A stretch of 64,000 bases of DNA from JAJCYL01 sp040222875 (GCA_040222875.1 JAVKCG010000008.1:682001-746000), one strand, 5' to 3'. Positions 44,671-54,514 are shown, counted from the first letter of the stretch. Program-made: numbers and translations. Notes: generated by a model not told the origin, from the sequence alone.

Positions 44671-46782
44671 ATGGCATTAATCAATACTTTGAGGAATAAG
44701 ATGGGCAAGATAGTGGTCGCAGTGATCGCTTTTTCAATCTTGGCTTTCATTGCTGGTGACTTACTAGGGCCTAACTCGGTTTTATTAGGCGGGAATCAAA
44801 CCAATGTTGGAGAAATAAATGGGCAAACCATATCACTTCAGGAATATCAGTTCAAAATTGATGAAATGGCAAGGAATTATGCCATTCAATATGGTCAGTC
44901 GCCAAGCGGTGATGCCATGTTTACTGTTCGTCAGCAAGCCTGGGATGCCTTGATTAATGAGAAAGCTTTCTATACATATTATGAAGACCTTGGGGTAATA
45001 GTATCAGAAGACGAGGAAGTTGACCTTACTTATGGCAGCAATGTTGATCCTTTAATCCAAAGGTCATTTGCAGACCCAAATACAGGAGCCTTTGATTCTG
45101 ACAGAGTGGTTGAGTTTCTGCAAAATTGGGACCAGATGAACCCTCAGTTTCAAGCTCAGTGGTTAACGTTGTCAAAAACCATTAATGAGACCAGGAAGAA
45201 GTCAAAATTTGATAACCTCTTTTTGAAGGCTAATTATGTAACAACAGCAGAAGCTCAGGAAGAGTACAATCAATCCTCAAAAACGGCTTCTGTGAAATAC
45301 GTTTATGTGCCTTTCAGTTCAATTCCAGATTCAACCATTAACGTCACTAAAGGAATGATGGAAGATTATCTGGACGATAATGAGAAGGAATATCAGGAGG
45401 AAGAATACCGTAGCCTGGCGTTTATCGCATTTCCTCTAGAGCCTTCGGCAGATGATACACTTGCGGTTTTGGATGAAATGCAAGAACTGAAAAACAGTTT
45501 GGCAAACGCACAAAACGATTCATTGTTTGCGATAGCCAATAGCGATGGAACCGCTCCGTTTTTAAGTTACAGGGCAGATTTGCTTCCGCAACCAGTTCAG
45601 GATCAGCTTGCTGATCTTGCGGAAGGTGATGTAGTTGGCCCTGAGTTTTTCAATGGAAAATATGTTGTTTATAAACTTTCTGGAATTGAGAGTGGTGAGC
45701 AGCCCTCAGCCAGGGCAAGCCATATTCTGTTTACAGCAGATGACGACAGCGATGCTTCTAAGAGTGATGCAAGGCGAAGGGCAAACGATGTATTGAGGCA
45801 AATCAAAAGCGGGGCAGATTTTGCCGAGATGGCTAGGATTCACGGTACGGACGGAACCGCTCAATCTGGTGGTGATTTAGGTTGGTTTTCAGAGGGAAGA
45901 ATGGTAAAGCCTTTTCAGGATGCCGTATTCAATGCTACACGAAAAGGTTTGTTGCCCAACTTGGTTGAAACAGATTTCGGGTTTCACATAATTGATGTTA
46001 CAGAGGTCATGACTACCACAGCCTACAAATTGGCTTCAGTGGAGCGTGAGGTAACAGCGAGTGATGATACAAGGGATGCCGCCTACAGGGAAGCAAGTTT
46101 GTTTGTGGCACAAACTTCTGATTGGGAAGAATTTCAGAGCAATGCTCAAGAGCAGGGGCTTCAGCTACAAACGGCTCCTAAGGTGAGAAAAAATGACCGA
46201 AGGGTAAGTAACTTATCCAACGCAAGAGGCATCGTTACCTGGCTATACAATACAGCAAGCACAGGTGATATTTATCAGGACGTATTCGAACTTGAAGACC
46301 AATATGTGGTAGCAATTATGACTGGTCATCAGCCAGCTGGCAAAGCAAAACTTACAGCTGTTGAAGCAAGGATCACGAGTAAAGTGCGCAATGAAAAAAA
46401 GGCAGAAGAAATTGTATCTAAACTTTCTTCACTTTCAGGTTCAGTTGATGACATCGCTTCTTCATATGGCCCAGCAGCTAAGGTTAATAGCATGACAAAC
46501 CTGAAACTAAGCTCAAACTCGCTTACTAGTGTTGGTTTGGCGTCAAATGCTGTTGGGATAATTTTCGGTACAGAAGCTGGAGCTACAACAGCACCAATCG
46601 TTGCAGATAATGGTGTTTTAGTTGTTTCGGTTGAGTCTTTTGCTGTGCCCACCGCTATTGAGGACTTCAGCACTTACAAGAATCAACTTGCACAAAGAAG
46701 GCTGTCGAGGATTAGCTATGGCTTAGGAGAAGCAATCAAAGAGTCTGCTGATATCGAAGACGAAAGGTTTAGGTTCTTTTAG
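44671..46782 (+). CDS. PpiD/SurA-like periplasmic peptidylprolyl isomerase
   Basis: A 703-residue inner-membrane-anchored folding factor. The N-terminal segment MALINTLRNKMGKIVVAVIAFSILAFIAGD is the typical PpiD anchor. The SurA_N-like chaperone part occupies residues 40-230. The parvulin domain at about 340-440 shows ARASHILFTAD, ADFAEMARIHGTDG and GGDLGWFSEGRMVKPFQDAVF. A second, degenerate parvulin-like part follows. It assists folding of exported and outer-membrane proteins. It has its own consensus promoter. Confidence 0.92.
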   Translation: MALINTLRNKMGKIVVAVIAFSILAFIAGDLLGPNSVLLGGNQTNVGEINGQTISLQEYQFKIDEMARNYAIQYGQSPSGDAMFTVRQQAWDALINEKAFYTYYEDLGVIVSEDEEVDLTYGSNVDPLIQRSFADPNTGAFDSDRVVEFLQNWDQMNPQFQAQWLTLSKTINETRKKSKFDNLFLKANYVTTAEAQEEYNQSSKTASVKYVYVPFSSIPDSTINVTKGMMEDYLDDNEKEYQEEEYRSLAFIAFPLEPSADDTLAVLDEMQELKNSLANAQNDSLFAIANSDGTAPFLSYRADLLPQPVQDQLADLAEGDVVGPEFFNGKYVVYKLSGIESGEQPSARASHILFTADDDSDASKSDARRRANDVLRQIKSGADFAEMARIHGTDGTAQSGGDLGWFSEGRMVKPFQDAVFNATRKGLLPNLVETDFGFHIIDVTEVMTTTAYKLASVEREVTASDDTRDAAYREASLFVAQTSDWEEFQSNAQEQGLQLQTAPKVRKNDRRVSNLSNARGIVTWLYNTASTGDIYQDVFELEDQYVVAIMTGHQPAGKAKLTAVEARITSKVRNEKKAEEIVSKLSSLSGSVDDIASSYGPAAKVNSMTNLKLSSNSLTSVGLASNAVGIIFGTEAGATTAPIVADNGVLVVSVESFAVPTAIEDFSTYKNQLAQRRLSRISYGLGEAIKESADIEDERFRFF

Positions 46783-46799
46783 GAAATACCACAGGCTTT

Positions 46800-47060
46800 A
46801 TGAGTCTATCAATCCAGGATTTCAAGAAGAAATTGGATGAGGAACATGCTTTCCCAGAAGTTTACATGTTCAAGTTCATAGTTCCTTCTTCAGCAGAGCA
46901 GGAAGTATTGGATATCCTTCCTGAAGGGAAGACCACCTCCAGGGCTTCCAAGCAGGGCACTTATATAAGCGTTACTGCGGAGCTAATGATGGGCACAAGT
47001 GATGATGTAATTGCTATCTATCAGAAAGCCCATAAAATTGAAGGGCTTATTGCGTTGTAA
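46800..47060 (+). CDS. DUF493 (YbeD-like) family protein
   Basis: An 86-residue cytosolic ACT-like protein: FPEVYMFKFIVPSSAEQEVLDILP and the final VTAELMMGTSDDVIAIYQKAHKIEGLIAL are the conserved YbeD/DUF493 blocks. The family is thought to be regulatory; its function is not known. It is 17 bases downstream of the PpiD-like gene and probably in its transcript. Confidence 0.88.
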   Translation: MSLSIQDFKKKLDEEHAFPEVYMFKFIVPSSAEQEVLDILPEGKTTSRASKQGTYISVTAELMMGTSDDVIAIYQKAHKIEGLIAL

Positions 47061-47136
47061 TCATTAATTCCACTTTGGAACGTTTGGTTATCTATTGGAA
47101 GTAGGTCAAATCAGATCAAGCATCTAAATTGATGCT

Positions 47137-48444
47137 GTGTTTCTCCGATATGTAATTTTGCGGTTACTGACAGTTGTACCAACCTTGTTGGCGATCATCC
47201 TACTAATATTCGCTTTCAAAGCCTTTATTCCTGATGATTTTTTAGAGAGGACATTAACGGAATCTGTTACGCAACAAGCTGGACTATCTCAGGAAGATTT
47301 AGTGAAGGAAATCCTCGAATTAAGGAAGGATTTGCAGCTAGACTTACCACTTTTCTACTTTACCATTCAGTCGTCAATTTTACCGGATACTTTGCATAAA
47401 ATTTATCCAATTGAAAAAGCAGATTTTATCCGGGATATTCTGCTGGAGTATGGAAATAGAGAAAATGCTGAGAACTATGTCCTTCAGGTATTTGAGCTAC
47501 AGAGAAGTGGGAATTTCGAAGCGAGGGTATTGGGAAATCAATTATTTGGCATTACCTCTCCTGAAGCAATTGCCGGGTTTTTAGGGCCAATTCAGAACAC
47601 CCCGATAGTTGAATCTTTTAAAGCCATGAACAAGTTTAAAAGTACTGTAAGCCCACTTGTTCCAGCTTTTAAGTGGATTGGACCCTCAAACCAATTTCAT
47701 CAGTGGCTATCTGGTCTATTATCGTTAGATTTTGGTAAATCAATAGTTGATCAAAGAGAGGTTTCTATAAAAATAAAGACGGCCCTTATAAATACATTGC
47801 ACATAACCATTCCCGGGTTGTTAGGTGTCCTTCTTATTTGCATTCCAATCGGCATCTGGCTGTCAAGGTTGAAAGGTATTTTAAGAAGAGTATCCACGAC
47901 TATTTTATTTGCGCTTGACGCCCTTCCTCTATTTTGGATTTCACTCCTACTGATTCTCTTTTTGGCCAGCAATCAATTTATCAATGCCTTTCCGGCTTTC
48001 GGATTAACCACCGTCAACGCTGATGGACTGTCACTACAATACCTCGTTTTGCCAGTTTTAGCATTAATAATTTCAGCCGTTGGGTACGTAAGTATGCAGG
48101 TTGCTAAAGCCATAAATGATGAAGAATCTAAGGTTTATGTACTCTCCGCAAGAGCTTTGGGCTACTCCGAAAAAGATGTGCTTTGGCGACATGTTTTTAG
48201 AAATAGCCTAATCCCAATTATTACAATTATTTCGGGCTTTTTTATTTCTGCATTTGCAGGGTCATTAGTAGTCGAGATTATTTTTTCAATTCCAGGCATG
48301 GGCAAGTTGCTTTATGACTCTGTGAGCATGAGGGATTTCCCAGTGATTCTTGGAGTGTTGCTGGTTATTTCAACTATTAAAATAATCGTTAACCTACTCA
48401 CGGATGTGAGCTATAAGGTCATTAATCCAACTGTTAATTTTTGA
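47137..48444 (+). CDS. ABC transporter permease, DppB/OppB type
   Basis: A 435-residue permease. The N-terminal helix (FLRYVILRLLTVVPTLLAIILLIFAF) is followed by an unusually large non-membrane insertion of about 190 residues, then the remaining five helices with the EAA loop SARALGYSEKDVLWRHVFRNSLIPI. The GTG at 47137 is the only sensible start. Its stop is immediately followed by the DppC-type permease. They form the membrane core of a peptide or nickel-type importer, but no ATPase or binding-protein gene is in the window. Confidence 0.88.
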   Translation: MFLRYVILRLLTVVPTLLAIILLIFAFKAFIPDDFLERTLTESVTQQAGLSQEDLVKEILELRKDLQLDLPLFYFTIQSSILPDTLHKIYPIEKADFIRDILLEYGNRENAENYVLQVFELQRSGNFEARVLGNQLFGITSPEAIAGFLGPIQNTPIVESFKAMNKFKSTVSPLVPAFKWIGPSNQFHQWLSGLLSLDFGKSIVDQREVSIKIKTALINTLHITIPGLLGVLLICIPIGIWLSRLKGILRRVSTTILFALDALPLFWISLLLILFLASNQFINAFPAFGLTTVNADGLSLQYLVLPVLALIISAVGYVSMQVAKAINDEESKVYVLSARALGYSEKDVLWRHVFRNSLIPIITIISGFFISAFAGSLVVEIIFSIPGMGKLLYDSVSMRDFPVILGVLLVISTIKIIVNLLTDVSYKVINPTVNF

Positions 48445-49470
48445 ATGGTGAAAAGGATCAAATCAATACATCTGGCATTGGCATACTTGATCTTTATCGT
48501 ATTGGTTGGGCTGTTTGCAGATTTCCTGGCTAATGAAGATGCTTTCACCAAAATACCATCAGACAAGGCACTGGACTACCAAAGCATACTACAACCTGCT
48601 TTTTCTGATGGCGTCAATCACTTGTTGGGCACTGACAAAGTAGGCAGAGACGTTCTTGCAGGAATCATTCATGGATCAAGAACATCTCTTGGCATTGCCC
48701 TTCTGTCAATGACAGTTGCTGCAATTCTTGGAATCCTGATAGGAGGGCTTTCAGGGTTCTATGGAGACAGTGAATTCAGGGTATCGTCAGCTTCGATAAT
48801 TACGGCAGCACTATCCATTTTCGTTTTTTGGTACAACGTGATCCATCTACATTTCAACATTCCAGGGATGTGCCTGGGTCTGGTAATCATAATTCTTTTC
48901 TATGGAATTATGAAAGCAACCTCAATTTGCAAGACTCAATTAAGACTGCCATTGGATTTTATCACACTTAAGTTTACTGAAGTATATTCTTCAATACCAA
49001 GATATTTTCTGATTCTTGCGGTTATAGCTTTTGTTGTGCCAAGCTGGACGGTTTTCGCACTAATAATTGGTTTAACCTCATGGATAAGAATTGCCAGGCT
49101 AACGCGGGGCGAGATGATTAAAGTTCGGAATTCACAATTTATAGATTCAGCAAGGGCGTTGGGTGTAAGCCGAACCAGGTTGTTTTTTATTCATGCCCTA
49201 CCAAACGCCCTTGGGCCATTGCCCTATGAATTCACCTTTGGCTTGGCCGGTATAATGGTTGTAGAATCAACATTGTCTTTTTTGGGGCTGGGTTTACCAG
49301 CCGACGTTGTTAGCTGGGGCAGTTTGCTGGCAGATTTTAAGAAATTTACCAGTGCATGGTGGCTTGCGGTTTTTCCGGGGGCAACACTTTTTATTACCAT
49401 ATTATGCCTGCACTCAGTAGGGAAATGGGTTGACGCCTGGGTAAACCCAAAATCTATTTATTCAAAGTGA
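48445..49470 (+). CDS. ABC transporter permease, DppC/OppC type
   Basis: A 341-residue partner permease. DppC signatures include LLGTDKVGRDVLAGIIHGSRTSLGIAL, then the EAA loop SARALGVSRTRLFFIHALPNALGP and GLAGIMVVESTLSFLGLGLP. It begins directly at the base after the DppB-type stop, so strict coupling is expected. The extra hydrophobic segment about residues 115-155 is an insertion relative to E. coli DppC. Its last 17 bases overlap the 3' end of the convergent DsbD gene. Confidence 0.9.
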   Translation: MVKRIKSIHLALAYLIFIVLVGLFADFLANEDAFTKIPSDKALDYQSILQPAFSDGVNHLLGTDKVGRDVLAGIIHGSRTSLGIALLSMTVAAILGILIGGLSGFYGDSEFRVSSASIITAALSIFVFWYNVIHLHFNIPGMCLGLVIIILFYGIMKATSICKTQLRLPLDFITLKFTEVYSSIPRYFLILAVIAFVVPSWTVFALIIGLTSWIRIARLTRGEMIKVRNSQFIDSARALGVSRTRLFFIHALPNALGPLPYEFTFGLAGIMVVESTLSFLGLGLPADVVSWGSLLADFKKFTSAWWLAVFPGATLFITILCLHSVGKWVDAWVNPKSIYSK

Positions 49471-51541
49471 TCAGGCTGGTTTGGTGAGCTTCCAGAGAAG
49501 CATCAAGAAATTCAATGAAATTTTGCGGGTCAAGGTCATATGCTTTTGGCGGCACAAGCGGTTGTTCATCGTGTCCGAGTATTACATAATATGGCTGGGC
49601 ATTATTATTAAACCGCGTTATTTGGAAATCAGCATTTTGCTTTCCGATTGACTTTTTAATCTTACCGTCATATTGTGATGTGTACCAGTCGCTCTCGGGG
49701 AGTTGTGTTTTTTCATCCACGTAAAGGGCTACCATCACAAAATCTTCTTTTAGCCTTTTTAAAACCTCAGGATGTGACCATACCCTTGCTTCCATCTCCC
49801 GGCAGTTTACACAACCATGGCCAGTGAAATCAATAAATAGCGGCTTTCCCTGTTCCCTTGCACATTGAATTGCCTGGTCGAAATCAAAATACCCTCGGAT
49901 GCCGTGAGGAAAATGCAGCAGGTCTGCGTACTTGGGTTCATCACAGATTTCATAATCAGGATCATTTATGGCTGTATTTTGAACATAGAAATCATGGGTA
50001 GACATGGGCGGGAGATAACCAGCCAATGCTTTCAGCGGTGCGCCAAACATGCCAGGCACCAGATAGATCACAAACGAAAAAGTAGCGATAGCCAATATCA
50101 GCCTGGGTACGCTAATAACTTTGAGCTCACTATCATGTGGCAACCTGATTTTGCCCAAAAGGTAAAAGCCCATTAGTGTAAATATCACTATCCAGATTGC
50201 GAGGTAGATTTCCCTATCCAGAATGCCCCAATGGTATGCCTGGTCGGCAATGCTTAAAAATTTGAATGCAAATGCCAGTTCTAAAAATCCAAGCACTACC
50301 TTCACGGAGTTCAACCAGCCGCCTGATTTGGGCAATGTGTTTAGCCAGTTTGGGAAGATGGCAAAAAGGGTGAATGGGATAGCGAAGGCCAGCGAGAAAG
50401 CAAGCATTCCCAGGATTGGTTTCAAAACCATTCCTCCGGCCGATTCTACCAAAATACTTCCAACAATTGGCCCTGTACATGAAAAGGAAACAAGCACCAA
50501 TGTGAAGGCCATGAAGAACACTCCAATCAAACCACCTTTATCCGATTGTCTGTCCATTTTATTGACCAGCCCATGTGGTAGGGTTAATTCAAAAAGCCCA
50601 AAAAATGAAAGTGCAAAAATCACGAACACAGTGAAGAAAATGATATTTGGCAGCCACCCGGTCGCCAAATCATTGGCAACTTCAGGACCCATAAAAGGGG
50701 CAATCACACTACCGATTATCGTATAAATCAGGATGATTGAAAAACCGTAAAACAAAGCCTTGCCCTTACCGCCAGTTTTCCCGGTAAAAAAAGTTACCGT
50801 CATCGGGATCATGGGGAATACACAAGGTGTCAATAGTGCAGCAAGCCCCGCAAGGAAAGCAACAAGCATAAATGCAAGAATTGAATAAGGATCGTTTGAA
50901 GTGCGTTGCAATAAGAGCGGCCTGTCCCCCTGCTCAGTTGTGACTTCTGCCTCTACGCCATCCTCCTCAACAATTTCAATACCCAGATCTACAGCAGAGA
51001 TTTCGTTGCCTTCAGGAGCAGTCTCGAAAGCCCCAATAATTTTATCTTCAGAAGTTGGTTCAGTATTCGAATCTGGTGATCCGAAAGTGAACTCGTCATC
51101 AAACGGGATACATTTTCCATCTATGTCTGAGCATACCTGATAAAGGTATGAACCTCTAACTCCCCAGTTGCCATCTAGTATTTTGACAGTTTGCCTAAAC
51201 TCTGCCTTCTCCTTAAAATAAGTGTACTCACCTTCCCAGATTTCATCGTATTTTTTCTTGCTTCCGATGGGCTTAATCTCTCCAACCAATTCATAGGAGC
51301 TATTCGGCTCAAAGTCAAACTCTGTGACCATTGGTCCCAACTCAGGGTCGAAGTCAGTAGAGTACAGGTACCAATCCTGATCAATTGTTGTATAAAAAAT
51401 CAGGCCGATCTCCTCACCAATTTTTGGGTCAGATTTTGAAATGTCGTACGACCATCTGGCTGGTTCTAAGATTTGTCCGTGAGAGAAGTGGGTTAGAACC
51501 AGAAAGAAAGAAAACAGGAATGTGAGTTTACGAAGGTTCAT
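49454..51541 (-). CDS. dsbD: Thiol:disulfide interchange protein DsbD
   Basis: About 695 residues from the ATG at 51541 (MNLRKLTFLFSFFLVLTHFSHG, a signal peptide); the ATG at 51595 adds a superfluous leader. The N-terminal periplasmic DsbD-alpha domain contains the CSDIDGKC cysteine pair. The central membrane domain of eight helices has TPCVFPMIPMT and SCTGPIVGSIL. The C-terminal thioredoxin domain has TGHGCVNCREME. It carries electrons from cytosolic thioredoxin to periplasmic disulfides and cytochrome maturation. Complete and of usual order. It lies 83 bases after the M20 dipeptidase gene on the same strand. Confidence 0.94.
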   Translation of the reverse strand: MNLRKLTFLFSFFLVLTHFSHGQILEPARWSYDISKSDPKIGEEIGLIFYTTIDQDWYLYSTDFDPELGPMVTEFDFEPNSSYELVGEIKPIGSKKKYDEIWEGEYTYFKEKAEFRQTVKILDGNWGVRGSYLYQVCSDIDGKCIPFDDEFTFGSPDSNTEPTSEDKIIGAFETAPEGNEISAVDLGIEIVEEDGVEAEVTTEQGDRPLLLQRTSNDPYSILAFMLVAFLAGLAALLTPCVFPMIPMTVTFFTGKTGGKGKALFYGFSIILIYTIIGSVIAPFMGPEVANDLATGWLPNIIFFTVFVIFALSFFGLFELTLPHGLVNKMDRQSDKGGLIGVFFMAFTLVLVSFSCTGPIVGSILVESAGGMVLKPILGMLAFSLAFAIPFTLFAIFPNWLNTLPKSGGWLNSVKVVLGFLELAFAFKFLSIADQAYHWGILDREIYLAIWIVIFTLMGFYLLGKIRLPHDSELKVISVPRLILAIATFSFVIYLVPGMFGAPLKALAGYLPPMSTHDFYVQNTAINDPDYEICDEPKYADLLHFPHGIRGYFDFDQAIQCAREQGKPLFIDFTGHGCVNCREMEARVWSHPEVLKRLKEDFVMVALYVDEKTQLPESDWYTSQYDGKIKKSIGKQNADFQITRFNNNAQPYYVILGHDEQPLVPPKAYDLDPQNFIEFLDASLEAHQTSLITLNK

Positions 51542-51624
51542 CAAGCTCAGAATTAAGACCAGTGTTAACGGTTTGAAGATCAAATCGTTCATCACAAATT
51601 TAAGGCATGTAAAATGCCTGACAT

Positions 51625-52992
51625 TTATCCTTTCATTTCAGCAAAGTGCTTATGGAAGCCAATCATGGTCTCGATGCCCTTATTGTAATTGTATATTCCA
51701 AAATTTTCATTTGGTGAGTGAATGGCATCTGAATCCAGCCCAACTCCCAACAAAACAGAATCCAAACCCAATACCTCCTGAAAAAGGGCTACAATTGGAA
51801 TGCTTCCTCCTTCTTTTGTAGGTATCGGCGTTTTGCCCCACGCCTCTTCCATAGCTTTCGCAGCCGCCTGATAACCGACTGAGTCAGTAGAAAGTGAGGC
51901 AGGCTTACCACCATGATGCGGTGTAACCTTCACCTTAACTGAGGCAGGTGCTATGCTTTCAAAATGCTGGGTGAACAGCTCTGTGATCTCATCTGGGTCT
52001 TGATTTGGCACTAATCTCATTGAGATTTTAGCCTGTGCCTTAGAAGGCAACACCGTTTTTGCCCCCTCTCCGATATAGCCACCCCAAATTCCGTTAACAT
52101 CCAGTGTCGGCCTGATGCCTTTGCGTTCTAATGAGGTGTAGCCCTTCTCACCGAAAACATCATTGATATCCAGATCGGCCTTAAACTCATCGAGATCAAA
52201 AGGAGCTTCATTTATCTTGCTCCTATCGTCATCGCTTAAATTCACCACTTTGTCATAAAATCCTGGAATGCTGATATGACCGTTTTCATCCTTCAGAGAA
52301 GCAATCATTTTGCAAAGCACATTGAGTGGGTTATCAACGGCTCCGCCATACACGCCTGAATGTAAATCCCTGTTTGGCCCCACCACTTCAACTTCAACAT
52401 AAGATAGCCCCCTCAAACCCACAGTAATTGATGGATGTTCGTTGGCGATTATACTGGTGTCGGAAATCAGGATAATGTCACCGGCCAACCGTTTTTTATT
52501 CTCAGTAATCCAAACTTCCAAATTGGCAGAACCCACCTCTTCCTCACCTTCAATCATAAACTTGATATTGCATGGCAGTTCACCACTTTTGTTCAAGCAT
52601 TCAAAGGCTTTGATGTGCATATACATCTGGCCTTTATCATCGCATGCGCCTCTTGCAAAAACTTTGTCATTTTTGATAACAGGCTCAAATGGAGGGGAAT
52701 CCCAAAGATCCAATGGGTCTGGTGGCTGCACATCATAATGGCCATAAACCACAACAGTTGGCTTATTAGGGTCTATAATTTTTTCACCGTAAACGATGGG
52801 ATGGCCTGGTGTTGGGCAAACTTCGGCAACGTCTGCTCCGGCTTGCTCAAGTTTTGTTTTAATGTATTCCGCTGCACTTGCTACATCTGCTTTGTACTTG
52901 CTGTCAGCCGAAACCGAAGGAATTTTCAGCAAATCAATTAGTTCGTCAAGAAAGCGGTCTTTATTTTCTTTAAAATGGGTTAATGCACTCAT
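51625..52992 (-). CDS. M20 family dipeptidase
   Basis: A 455-residue dinuclear zinc peptidase. The first metal ligands are in VVYGHYDVQPPDPLDLWDSPPF, the bridging Asp in RGACDDKGQMYMH, and the catalytic Glu-Glu in FMIEGEEEVGS. The lid domain includes the dimer His of LHSGVYGGAVDNP. The final ligand is in GLDSDAIHSPNENF. It cleaves dipeptides, probably in the cytosol (no signal peptide). It lies between plsY and dsbD on the minus strand, with gaps of about 82 bases on each side. Confidence 0.93.
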   Translation of the reverse strand: MSALTHFKENKDRFLDELIDLLKIPSVSADSKYKADVASAAEYIKTKLEQAGADVAEVCPTPGHPIVYGEKIIDPNKPTVVVYGHYDVQPPDPLDLWDSPPFEPVIKNDKVFARGACDDKGQMYMHIKAFECLNKSGELPCNIKFMIEGEEEVGSANLEVWITENKKRLAGDIILISDTSIIANEHPSITVGLRGLSYVEVEVVGPNRDLHSGVYGGAVDNPLNVLCKMIASLKDENGHISIPGFYDKVVNLSDDDRSKINEAPFDLDEFKADLDINDVFGEKGYTSLERKGIRPTLDVNGIWGGYIGEGAKTVLPSKAQAKISMRLVPNQDPDEITELFTQHFESIAPASVKVKVTPHHGGKPASLSTDSVGYQAAAKAMEEAWGKTPIPTKEGGSIPIVALFQEVLGLDSVLLGVGLDSDAIHSPNENFGIYNYNKGIETMIGFHKHFAEMKG

Positions 52993-53074
52993 ATTAATGA
53001 TCTCAAAATTTTAGGGGTGCAAATTAGAAAGATGAAAAATGGATTGAAAGCTGATTTATAAAGAATACCAAGTA

Positions 53075-53731
53075 TCAGTCGTCATTAGACTTACGTGGTA
53101 AAAGGTAGGTTTTGTTCTCATCACCATTAACCAGGCGCATAATGTTTTTTCGGTGTGTCCAGATCACCAGAGCCGTTATCAGACATCCATAAACTATCAG
53201 GACGGGATCATCAGGCTTCAAGGCAGGGAGTGCGATCAATGTCAATGGAAACGCAAGGGCACCAAGCATTGAACCAAGTGAAACATATTTTGAAACCAAT
53301 ACAACAGCAATAAAAACGATGATCGAAATAATGGCTCCTTCAGGGGCTACGGCCATCGTCATCCCTAATAAAGTTGCAACACCTTTGCCTCCCTTAAAAT
53401 TTAGAAAGATTGAAAAAATGTGCCCTAATACGGCCAATGCACCAAAAAGAAGTTTAAACCGGATGAGCTCATCAGCATAAATGAAATCTAGTTTTAAAAG
53501 CAATACGGCTAACGTGGTAGCCAATGCCCCTTTAAATACATCACCTAAAAGAACAATTGTGCCTGCCCTTTTGCCAAGAACCCTAAAAGTGTTTGTGGCT
53601 CCGGGGTTACCACTTCCATGTTCTCTCAGGTCAAGTTTGAAGTAGTGTTTACCCAACCAAACGGAGGTCGGAAATGATCCTATTATGTAGGCCAGGAGTC
53701 CGGAAAATACGATGAATACTAAGTGCATCAA
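53075..53731 (-). CDS. plsY: Acyl-phosphate glycerol-3-phosphate acyltransferase PlsY
   Basis: A 218-residue membrane enzyme that acylates glycerol-3-phosphate from acyl-phosphate, the first step of phospholipid synthesis. Conserved loops are present: GSFPTSVWLGKHYF, HGSGNPGATNTFRVLGKRAG, and FLNFKGGKGVATLLG (phosphate binding). Five to six membrane helices. Two consecutive ATGs at the start; either fits. First gene of the plsY-dipeptidase-dsbD minus-strand run. Confidence 0.96.
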   Translation of the reverse strand: MMHLVFIVFSGLLAYIIGSFPTSVWLGKHYFKLDLREHGSGNPGATNTFRVLGKRAGTIVLLGDVFKGALATTLAVLLLKLDFIYADELIRFKLLFGALAVLGHIFSIFLNFKGGKGVATLLGMTMAVAPEGAIISIIVFIAVVLVSKYVSLGSMLGALAFPLTLIALPALKPDDPVLIVYGCLITALVIWTHRKNIMRLVNGDENKTYLLPRKSNDD

Positions 53732-53834
53732 GTCTGGTTTAATGCCTTGATAAAATCAAAGCCAGATCACCAAAATAATATAAAAATGCCGATGTGTTAA
53801 ATCAACATAAGGTAACCGGGTTCCATTGATCACC

Positions 53835-53870
53835 TTAACATCCCTTAACATCTTTTAACCGGCCTTTAAC
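53835..53870 (+). promoter_or_regulatory. Helically phased TTAAC repeats upstream of ECF sigma gene
   Basis: TTAAC occurs at 53835, 53845, 53855 and 53866, a period of 10, 10 and 11 bases, so the copies face one side of the helix. They end 23 bases before the -7 element at 53893 and so cover roughly -35 to -70 of the sigma-gene promoter, a plausible activator or autoregulatory site. Confidence 0.5.
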
Positions 53871-53892
53871 AAAACCCCCATGGGTGCCAGCC

Positions 53893-53900
53893 TACTTTTG
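53893..53900 (+). promoter_or_regulatory. -7 promoter element for the ECF sigma gene
   Basis: TACTTTTG matches TAnnTTTG exactly. No TTG lies at normal -33 spacing, consistent with activator dependence. The leader to the ATG at 53942 would be about 36 bases and contains a small GGGT/ACCC hairpin. Confidence 0.5.
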
Positions 53901-53941
53901 ATTGTTTAGGGTAGGGCAACCCTTTTGAACAGTTTGCATTT

Positions 53942-54514
53942 ATGGAAGGAACGATCACTATTACCGGTAATCACTTGAGCGAGGAAAGGCTTACCCAACT
54001 CTGTCAACAAAATGACGGCAAAGCACAGCGCATGCTATATGACCGCTATGCTGATATGATGTTTAGGGTTTGCTACCGGTACATTAAGAAAGAAGAAGAT
54101 ACTGAAGACGTACTGGCCATTGGGTTTGTAAAAGTTTTTCAAAACATCAATCGGTTTGAATACCGCGATAAAGGTAGCCTCAACGGCTGGATCAAGCGGA
54201 TCATGATAAATGAGGCCCTGATGTTTTTGAGAAAGAAGAACCCGCTTAATAATGCAATTGGCACTGATGATATTCAAATTCAGGACACTTTTCAATGCGA
54301 TAACGAATTATTGGCACAAGACATTTATCGTTTGGTTAAAAAATTACCCAAGGGATACAGGACTGTTTTTAATATGTATGTGATCGATGGATATACACAC
54401 AAAGAAATTGCTGATCACTTGGGTGTAAGCGAGAACACCTCGAAATCACAATTGAGTAAAGCAAGGTCACATTTAAGGAAAATGTTAGAAAAACACGGGA
54501 TCGAAAATGAATAG
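53942..54514 (+). CDS. ECF-type RNA polymerase sigma-70 factor
   Basis: A 190-residue sigma factor: region 2 at about residues 28-95 (MLYDRYADMMFRVCYRYIKKEEDTEDVLAIGFVKVFQNI) and region 4 at about 125-180 (LPKGYRTVFNMYVIDGYTHKEIADHLGVSENTSKSQLSKARSHLRK read as its helix-turn-helix). The last 8 bases overlap the next gene, which encodes a membrane protein with a cytoplasmic N-terminus, the expected place for an anti-sigma factor. Target promoters are unknown; autoregulation through the phased repeats upstream is possible. Confidence 0.92.
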   Translation: MEGTITITGNHLSEERLTQLCQQNDGKAQRMLYDRYADMMFRVCYRYIKKEEDTEDVLAIGFVKVFQNINRFEYRDKGSLNGWIKRIMINEALMFLRKKNPLNNAIGTDDIQIQDTFQCDNELLAQDIYRLVKKLPKGYRTVFNMYVIDGYTHKEIADHLGVSENTSKSQLSKARSHLRKMLEKHGIENE

